From assembly GCF_008629695.1 (NCBI RefSeq), contig NZ_VWSH01000004.1:558001-622000 (forward strand): a stretch of DNA of 64,000 nt, in the 5' to 3' direction. The stretch's first letter is position 1, and every line of letters begins with the position of its first letter. Source of the stretch: Taibaiella lutea. Lineage in GTDB: Bacteria; Bacteroidota; Bacteroidia; Chitinophagales; Chitinophagaceae. The notes beneath the pieces are model-generated. The model was not told the origin of the DNA. It ran no database searches and saw only the letters and a program-made list of their open reading frames with translations. This document shows positions 58,746-64,000 of this stretch, in pieces. A program made the position numbers and the translations under genes.

Positions 58746-59810
58746 ATGAACAAAGTAAAAGTTATAGGAACCTTAATCTGCCTGCTTTTCGTTGCATCAT
58801 TGACAGGAAAAAACAATAAAAAAAAAGTTGCAGCTCTTACTCCATACACATTGCCCCTACCTTCTTTTGTCGGCGATTATTTTGATAAAATGCCCTTGGA
58901 TCCTGACAATCCTTTAACGGTTGAAGGCATTGCATTAGGTCGTAAATTGTTTTATGAAAAAAAACTAAGCGGTAATAATACCATTAGTTGCGGCTCCTGC
59001 CATAAACAGCAATTTGCTTTTGCGGATAACAAAGCGTTGAGCCTGGGAATGGGCGATAGTGTGGGCATTATCAGCACCATGCCTTTATTTAATTTGGGTT
59101 GGGCACGCAAATACTTCTGGAACGGACGGGCTTCTTCTTTGATAGAACAGGCGCACGATCCCGTTATTAACAGAATTGAAATGGCTGCGACATGGGGACA
59201 GGTTTTGTCGAAGCTACAGCAAGATCCCAAATATCCGGCAATGTTCAAAAAAGTATTCGGAACCGACACCATTAACAGCGGCATGGTATTAAAAGCTATT
59301 ACACAATTTGAATTAACGCTTCTTTCTTTCAACACACGTTTCGATAAATATTATTTTGAAGGGCAGGCAGATGCACTGACTCCGAAAGAAGAACGAGGGC
59401 TTGACATCTTCTTTGGTTTCGGAAGCTGTAATCATTGCCATAGCGATGTTCTGTTGACAGACAATTATTTCAGAAATAACGGCCTGGATACGCTACCCTT
59501 TCCCGGCCTGTACAATACAACAGGAAAGGAAACTGACCGGGGACGAATGAAAGTACCTTCTTTAAGAAATATTGCACTGACCGCGCCATACATGCACGAC
59601 GGGCGATATAAAACGCTGAGCGAAGTAATAGATTTCTACAGTGAAGGCATTCATCCGGAAAGCCCTAATCTTGACGAACATATTATTCCATTAAAAAGAG
59701 GCTTGAGACTGACGAAAGAACAAAAGGAAGATTTGGTTGCATTCCTGAATACTTTGACGGATTCTTCTTTTATAAAAAACAAAGCTTTCAGCGATCCTAA
59801 TGTGAAATGA
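58746..59810 (+). CDS. Di-heme cytochrome c peroxidase
   Basis: About 354 residues from ATG 58746 (the earlier in-frame ATG at 58722 lies inside the previous gene). A signal peptide is followed by the first heme site NTISCGSCHKQQFAFADN (CxxCH) and the second in GFGSCNHCHSDVLLTDNYF. LSGNNTISCGS, FWNGRASSLIEQAHDPV and ITAPYMHDGRYKTL-type blocks (NIALTAPYMHDGRYKTLSEV) match the MauG/cytochrome c peroxidase family, which reduces H2O2 in the periplasm. It lies 7 bp after the thioredoxin-fold gene and overlaps the hydrolase gene by 4 bp (ATGA). Confidence 0.93.
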   Translation: MNKVKVIGTLICLLFVASLTGKNNKKKVAALTPYTLPLPSFVGDYFDKMPLDPDNPLTVEGIALGRKLFYEKKLSGNNTISCGSCHKQQFAFADNKALSLGMGDSVGIISTMPLFNLGWARKYFWNGRASSLIEQAHDPVINRIEMAATWGQVLSKLQQDPKYPAMFKKVFGTDTINSGMVLKAITQFELTLLSFNTRFDKYYFEGQADALTPKEERGLDIFFGFGSCNHCHSDVLLTDNYFRNNGLDTLPFPGLYNTTGKETDRGRMKVPSLRNIALTAPYMHDGRYKTLSEVIDFYSEGIHPESPNLDEHIIPLKRGLRLTKEQKEDLVAFLNTLTDSSFIKNKAFSDPNVK

Positions 59811-60736
59811 AAAAAGTATTAAAATTAATTCTTGCACTCTTTATCATTGTGAATATAATGGCTATGTTTCATGCCTATAAATTCACGCATTTCAGCACAT
59901 CCGTAAAACAAAGAACAGATGCAAATAATATCGGATTTCTTGATAAAATAGGAATGCTGTTTACCGGTGTATCGCTTCCAAGACCGGAAACAAAAATTGT
60001 TCCGAAAGTACCATTCACAACTATCCATTTAAAAAGCAATGTTATTATTGATGCATGGCAAATGCAAACTGCCCGGAAAAGCAAGGGCACTATAATTTTG
60101 TTTCATGGTTATGGGGGAGAAAAATCAAATATGCTTGACAGGGCTTATGTTTTGCTTGATATGGGATATGATGTAATGTTGCCTGATTTTATGGGTGCAT
60201 CAAAATCAGAAGGCAATCAATGTACTATTGGCTATAAAGAAGCGGAAAATGTGAAAACCTGCGTTAATTACATTCAGCAAAAAGGCATTAAAAACATTTA
60301 TCTGTTAGGTACATCAATGGGCGCAGCAGCGGTAATGAGAGCCGAATATTTAGAACCTTTACCAGTAAAAGGAATTATATTGGAATGTCCATTTGGTACA
60401 ATGCGTCAGACTGTAAGAAACAGATTTGAAATGATGCATATGCCTTATTTTCCTTTGGGCGATATGCTTACTTTCTGGGGTGGTGTAGAAAACGGGTTCA
60501 ATGCATTTTCGCATAATCCTGAAACTTATGCCGGAAAAATACAAGCCCCCACCCTATTACTGTTCGGTGAAAAGGATGACAGAGTAAAGCGTTTTGAGAT
60601 AGAAAACATTTATCGGAATTTACCTTGTATCAAAACGCTTAAAACCTTCCCCTTATCGGGTCATGAAAGCTATCTGAATGATTACAAAAATGAATGGATG
60701 GAAACGGTGGAGAAATTTTTAGACGTCTGTAAATAA
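59807..60736 (+). CDS. Alpha/beta hydrolase, membrane-anchored or exported
   Basis: 309 residues. The N-terminal hydrophobic stretch LKLILALFIIVNIMAMFHAY suggests a membrane anchor. The oxyanion motif is ILFHGYGGEKSNM (near residue 95), the nucleophile is in LLGTSMGAAAVMRAE (near 165), the acid in FGEKDDRVKRFE and the His in SGHESYLND. It matches the serine aminopeptidase/BAAT-like hydrolase group. Translational coupling (4-bp overlap) with the peroxidase suggests a shared envelope function. Confidence 0.88.
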   Translation: MKKVLKLILALFIIVNIMAMFHAYKFTHFSTSVKQRTDANNIGFLDKIGMLFTGVSLPRPETKIVPKVPFTTIHLKSNVIIDAWQMQTARKSKGTIILFHGYGGEKSNMLDRAYVLLDMGYDVMLPDFMGASKSEGNQCTIGYKEAENVKTCVNYIQQKGIKNIYLLGTSMGAAAVMRAEYLEPLPVKGIILECPFGTMRQTVRNRFEMMHMPYFPLGDMLTFWGGVENGFNAFSHNPETYAGKIQAPTLLLFGEKDDRVKRFEIENIYRNLPCIKTLKTFPLSGHESYLNDYKNEWMETVEKFLDVCK

Positions 60737-60891
60737 TATGACACTCTATCTCATGCAATGGTGCAATGAATGTCTCAATCTGCATTATGACAGATGTTAT
60801 CATTATATGGCGGGTGAGATACCCTCACAGTGATAGAATTTTTGAACAATTAAAAGACTGTTTAGTAAAAGCAGAGTGAACATAAAACCGT

Positions 60892-60899
60892 TATTTTTG
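60892..60899 (+). promoter_or_regulatory. Thioredoxin gene promoter -7 element
   Basis: TATTTTTG, 22 bp upstream of the ATG at 60922. Confidence 0.5.
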
Positions 60900-60921
60900 T
60901 AGCTATCAAAAATGAACGGTT

Positions 60922-61224
60922 ATGTTACCTTTTTCCGAATTGATACAACTTGAGAAACCCGTGTTGGTTGATTTCTTTGCTACCTGGTGCGGACCATGTA
61001 AAATGATGTCGCCCATTTTATCAGACCTTAAAAAGCGTATGGGTGATTCTATAAGCATCATCAAGATTGATGTAGATAAAAATCCCGCTACGGCTGCTTC
61101 TTATCAGGTGCAAGGCGTTCCCGCGCTTTTGCTTTTTAAAGAGGGAAAATTACTCTGGCAACAAGCAGGTGTTGTTCCGGCCGCTCAACTGGAAAAAATT
61201 ATCAGGCAATATACTTCTCTGTAG
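60922..61224 (+). CDS. Thioredoxin
   Basis: A 100-residue cytosolic thioredoxin. The redox motif is WCGPC in VDFFATWCGPCKMM (near residues 16-30), with the cis-proline in QVQGVPALLLFKEG (near 72). No signal peptide. It is a stand-alone gene between the hydrolase and ligD. An upstream ATG at 60912 is in another frame and would overlap it. Confidence 0.95.
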   Translation: MLPFSELIQLEKPVLVDFFATWCGPCKMMSPILSDLKKRMGDSISIIKIDVDKNPATAASYQVQGVPALLLFKEGKLLWQQAGVVPAAQLEKIIRQYTSL

Positions 61225-61258
61225 TGTTTTCAACCATCTTAACGATGGTTGAAAACAC
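61224..61258. terminator. Terminator-like palindrome, 15-bp stem
   Basis: GTGTTTTCAACCATC (61224-61238) pairs perfectly with GATGGTTGAAAACAC (61244-61258). It begins at the last base of the thioredoxin stop codon, so it is likely the terminator. Confidence 0.8.
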
Positions 61259-61383
61259 ATCGCTATTATATTTCACCCTTTCAGGGTTTCTCCACACTAT
61301 TTAAAATCATAGAGTTCCCTGCTACAAGTGTACAGGCCCGCTGTTATTAAAACACGACATGATATTTTCCTGTTAATATCTAA

Positions 61384-61405
61384 CTATAATCTCTTCTGAT
61401 TATAG
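61384..61405. repeat. Small hairpin upstream of ligD
   Basis: CTATAATC (61384-61391) and GATTATAG (61398-61405) pair over a six-base loop. It lies about 70 bp before the ligD start. Confidence 0.4.
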
Positions 61406-61476
61406 CTTATTCTGCGCCCGATTGAACAACAAACTCATTCTGATGTTTTCATTTACGACAGCATAATTAAACAGAT

Positions 61477-64000
61477 ATGAGTTTAGCTAAATACAACCAG
61501 AAGAGAAGCTTTGACGAAACGCCCGAGCCCAAAGGCGGCCTTGCCGCCGGAACTGCGCTACGCTTTGTGATACAAAAACACGACGCATCGCATCTGCATT
61601 ATGATTTCAGATTGGAAATGGAAGGGGTACTTAAAAGCTGGGCCGTTCCTAAAGGGCCTTCTATCAACCCGACCGTAAAAAGGCTTGCTATGATGGTGGA
61701 AGACCATCCTTATGATTACAGAACATTTGAAGGAACTATACCCGAAGGCAACTATGGCGCAGGCACTGTCATTGTATGGGATGAGGGCTATTATGAACCT
61801 ATTGAAAAAATAACAGGAAAGAGGGCACAGGAAAAGGAATTGCTGAAAGAATTAAAAGCCGGTTCATTAAAAATCAATCTGCATGGCAAGAAGCTGAAAG
61901 GCGAATTCGCATTGGTAAAGACCAAAGGCATGGCCGATAATGCATGGTTGCTTATTAAACATAACGACAAATACGCAGGAGAAACGGATATAACTACGAA
62001 AGACAAATCGGTTATTTCCAAAAAGTCTATTGCACAGATGGCAAAGCAACCTGATAAAATATATACGCCCAAAAAAACAGCGGGCAAAGCCAAAAAAGCA
62101 GCAAAAACAAAAGAAGAAGAAACGGCAGGAGAAGAAGACAATGAAGCTGATGCAACCGCCATAGCAGCTCAAGGCAAAAGAAAAGCATTTTACACTATAG
62201 CCAGTCCGATGCTGGCAACATTGGTCGATAAGCCATTTGAAGAAGAAGGCTGGATATACGAGATAAAATGGGACGGGTACCGGGCCGTCGCTTTTATGAA
62301 CAAAGGAAAAGTGGTGCTCAAATCAAGAAACAATGTTTCGTTTGAAGAAAAGTTTGGCGATGTATATGATGCGTTACAGCAATGGAATGTGAATGCCATT
62401 GTGGACGGCGAAATTGTGGTATTGAACAACAAAGGCATTCCTGATTTTGAAGCATTGCAGAGCTGGGGGAAAGAGGAAGAAGGCACATTGGTCTATTACG
62501 TCTTTGATATTCTGTGGTTTGAGGGAAAAGACCTGACCGCATTGCCGCTGAATGAAAGAAGAGCTATACTTAAATCCATAATGCCGGATGATACCGTCAT
62601 ACAATTCAGTGATGATTTTAAGACAAGTGCAAAAGAATTATTACAACAGGTAAAGCAAAAAGGGCTGGAAGGCATTATGGCAAAAAAGGCTGACAGCCTT
62701 TACAAAACAGATTACAGAAGCAAGGAATGGCTTAAAATAAAGGACAATAACAGGCAGGAAATGGTGATTGGAGGCTTCACTAAAAATGCAGATACGAGCA
62801 AACCATTCAGCGCCTTACTGATGGGCGTATTTCAGAACGGGAAATTTATATATACGGGCAAAGTGGGAACGGGTTTCAGTATTAAGATGCAGAAAGAGCT
62901 GCTTGAAAAAATGAATGCCCTTGTTACCGACAAAAGCCCTTTTGAAGAAAGGGAAAAAACCCACGGTTATAATTTTTACACCAAACCACATATTGCAACA
63001 ACCACATGGCTGAAGCCACAGCTTATTGCAGAAGTAGCCTTTACCGAAATGACCAAAGATAATGTGATGCGGCATCCTGCATTTATGGGACTAAGAGAAG
63101 ATAAAAAAGCAAAGGAAGTAAAGCTGGAAAAAGCTGCACACACAAAAGAAGTTTTGCATTCCAAAACAAAACCGGTAACCAAAGCGGCAGACAAGCAAAC
63201 AAAACCTGTTAAATCCAAAACTGGAAAACCATTCATTGAAACTTCGGATACAGAAAGCGTTATAAAAACAGTTAACCGGCATCAACTGACTTTTACCAAT
63301 CTCAACAAGATATACTGGCCGAAAGAAAAAATAACGAAACGCGACCTTATCAATTATTATCATGACATAGCATCTTATATCCTGCCCTACCTGAAAGAAA
63401 GGCCGCAATCGTTGAACCGTTATCCGAATGGTATTACAGGCGAAAGTTTTTACCAGAAAGATGTAACAGGTAAAGTACCCGAATGGATGAAGACATTCGG
63501 GTACCAGAGCGAGGGAGACAACAAGGACAAGAACTTTTTGCTTTGCAATGATGAAGCAACGTTACTGTACATGGCTTCGCTGGGCTGCATCGAAATACAT
63601 CCCTGGAGCAGTACTGTAAAAAAACCTGAATACCCTACCTGGTGTGTGATTGACCTGGATCCTGACAAAAATTCATTTGATGATGTAATTGAAGCGGCAC
63701 AGGTAACACACCGCATACTGGACGATTTGAAGGTTGACAATTATGTAAAGACAAGTGGCTCAACGGGTATCCATATTTATATACCCCTCGGCGCGAAATA
63801 TACTTATGACCAAAGCAAAGAATTTGCGAGGATCATCGTAACGCTTGTACATAAAGAGTTACCAAAATTTACCAGCCTTGAACGTAATGTACGGTCGCGC
63901 AAAGGCAAGATGTATCTTGATTTTCTTCAGAACAGGAACCAGGCTACGCTGGCAGCGCCCTACTCCTGCAGGCCAAAACCGGGAGCAACGGTATCGATGC
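61477..64000 (+). CDS. ligD: DNA ligase D, 3' end beyond the window
   Basis: At least 841 residues, open at the right edge. Domain order is 3'-phosphoesterase (residues about 25-160; HDASHLHYDFRLEMEG with His41/Asp43, EDHPYDY), an acidic Lys/Ala-rich linker (about 185-240), an ATP-dependent ligase domain (about 241-540; adenylated Lys263 in YEIKWDGYRAVAF), a second long linker, and a primase-polymerase domain (from about 600: LTFTNLNKIYWPKEK; DLDPD near 724). LigD repairs double-strand breaks by bacterial NHEJ with Ku; no Ku gene lies in the window. Both linkers are longer than in compact homologues. Confidence 0.96.
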   Translation, partial: MSLAKYNQKRSFDETPEPKGGLAAGTALRFVIQKHDASHLHYDFRLEMEGVLKSWAVPKGPSINPTVKRLAMMVEDHPYDYRTFEGTIPEGNYGAGTVIVWDEGYYEPIEKITGKRAQEKELLKELKAGSLKINLHGKKLKGEFALVKTKGMADNAWLLIKHNDKYAGETDITTKDKSVISKKSIAQMAKQPDKIYTPKKTAGKAKKAAKTKEEETAGEEDNEADATAIAAQGKRKAFYTIASPMLATLVDKPFEEEGWIYEIKWDGYRAVAFMNKGKVVLKSRNNVSFEEKFGDVYDALQQWNVNAIVDGEIVVLNNKGIPDFEALQSWGKEEEGTLVYYVFDILWFEGKDLTALPLNERRAILKSIMPDDTVIQFSDDFKTSAKELLQQVKQKGLEGIMAKKADSLYKTDYRSKEWLKIKDNNRQEMVIGGFTKNADTSKPFSALLMGVFQNGKFIYTGKVGTGFSIKMQKELLEKMNALVTDKSPFEEREKTHGYNFYTKPHIATTTWLKPQLIAEVAFTEMTKDNVMRHPAFMGLREDKKAKEVKLEKAAHTKEVLHSKTKPVTKAADKQTKPVKSKTGKPFIETSDTESVIKTVNRHQLTFTNLNKIYWPKEKITKRDLINYYHDIASYILPYLKERPQSLNRYPNGITGESFYQKDVTGKVPEWMKTFGYQSEGDNKDKNFLLCNDEATLLYMASLGCIEIHPWSSTVKKPEYPTWCVIDLDPDKNSFDDVIEAAQVTHRILDDLKVDNYVKTSGSTGIHIYIPLGAKYTYDQSKEFARIIVTLVHKELPKFTSLERNVRSRKGKMYLDFLQNRNQATLAAPYSCRPKPGATVSM

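Overview
The window comes from a Bacteroidota chromosome, most likely family Chitinophagaceae. The evidence is: type IX secretion (T9SS) C-terminal sorting domains of type A (7124-8908, 37594-38469) and of the gliding-motility type B (52791-54839); a GldB-type lipoprotein; a TonB-dependent outer-membrane beta-barrel receptor; a GH92 mannosidase; many lipoproteins; promoters of the Bacteroidota TAnnTTTG (-7) type; and few Shine-Dalgarno sequences. No tRNA, rRNA or CRISPR array was seen. The naming to family level is inference.

Layout. 1-1680: AT-rich accessory DNA with an IS200/IS605-type transposase, strong flanking hairpins and two small minus-strand genes. 1688-6206: a flavin oxidoreductase pair of noticeably higher GC, then a secreted GH92 alpha-mannosidase. 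6281-11592: minus-strand block of small unknown proteins and two large surface proteins. 11593-15834: a repeat-rich island holding a RadC/JAB-type protein, a REP-associated tyrosine transposase (RAYT), two families of palindromic REP-like repeats (one amplified as a 72-bp tandem), a TMEM175-type channel, and a 16-unit array of 21-bp repeats. 15835-37474: ordinary housekeeping DNA (rimO, anmK, msrA/msrB lipoproteins, leuS, saccharopine dehydrogenase-like, thioesterase, glycosyltransferase, ispH, arginase, TlpA-like thioredoxin, polyprenyl synthase, grpE-dnaJ, ABC ATPase, CBS protein, hydrolase, GNAT, ECF sigma/anti-sigma). 37594-46196: T9SS protein, a second 21-bp repeat array with REP hairpins, TonB receptor, M20 dipeptidase, DUF486 protein, GNAT, large lipoprotein. 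46197-64000: a noncoding stretch with a near-perfect palindromic element, a two-component system, M16 protease, gliding-motility-type surface protein, scpA, DUF3078, gldB, a thioredoxin-fold/cytochrome c peroxidase/hydrolase operon, thioredoxin, and a DNA ligase D gene that runs off the right edge.

How things fit together. Envelope functions dominate the accessory genes: secreted or surface-anchored proteins exported by T9SS, periplasmic thiol and methionine-sulfoxide repair, and lipoproteins. The most unusual content is the 12.3-15.7 kb island, where a RAYT gene sits among copies of palindromes that it may mobilise, beside a 21-bp repeat array whose period recurs in a second array at 38.9-39.1 kb. 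Rho-independent terminators with GC-rich stems separate most transcription units.
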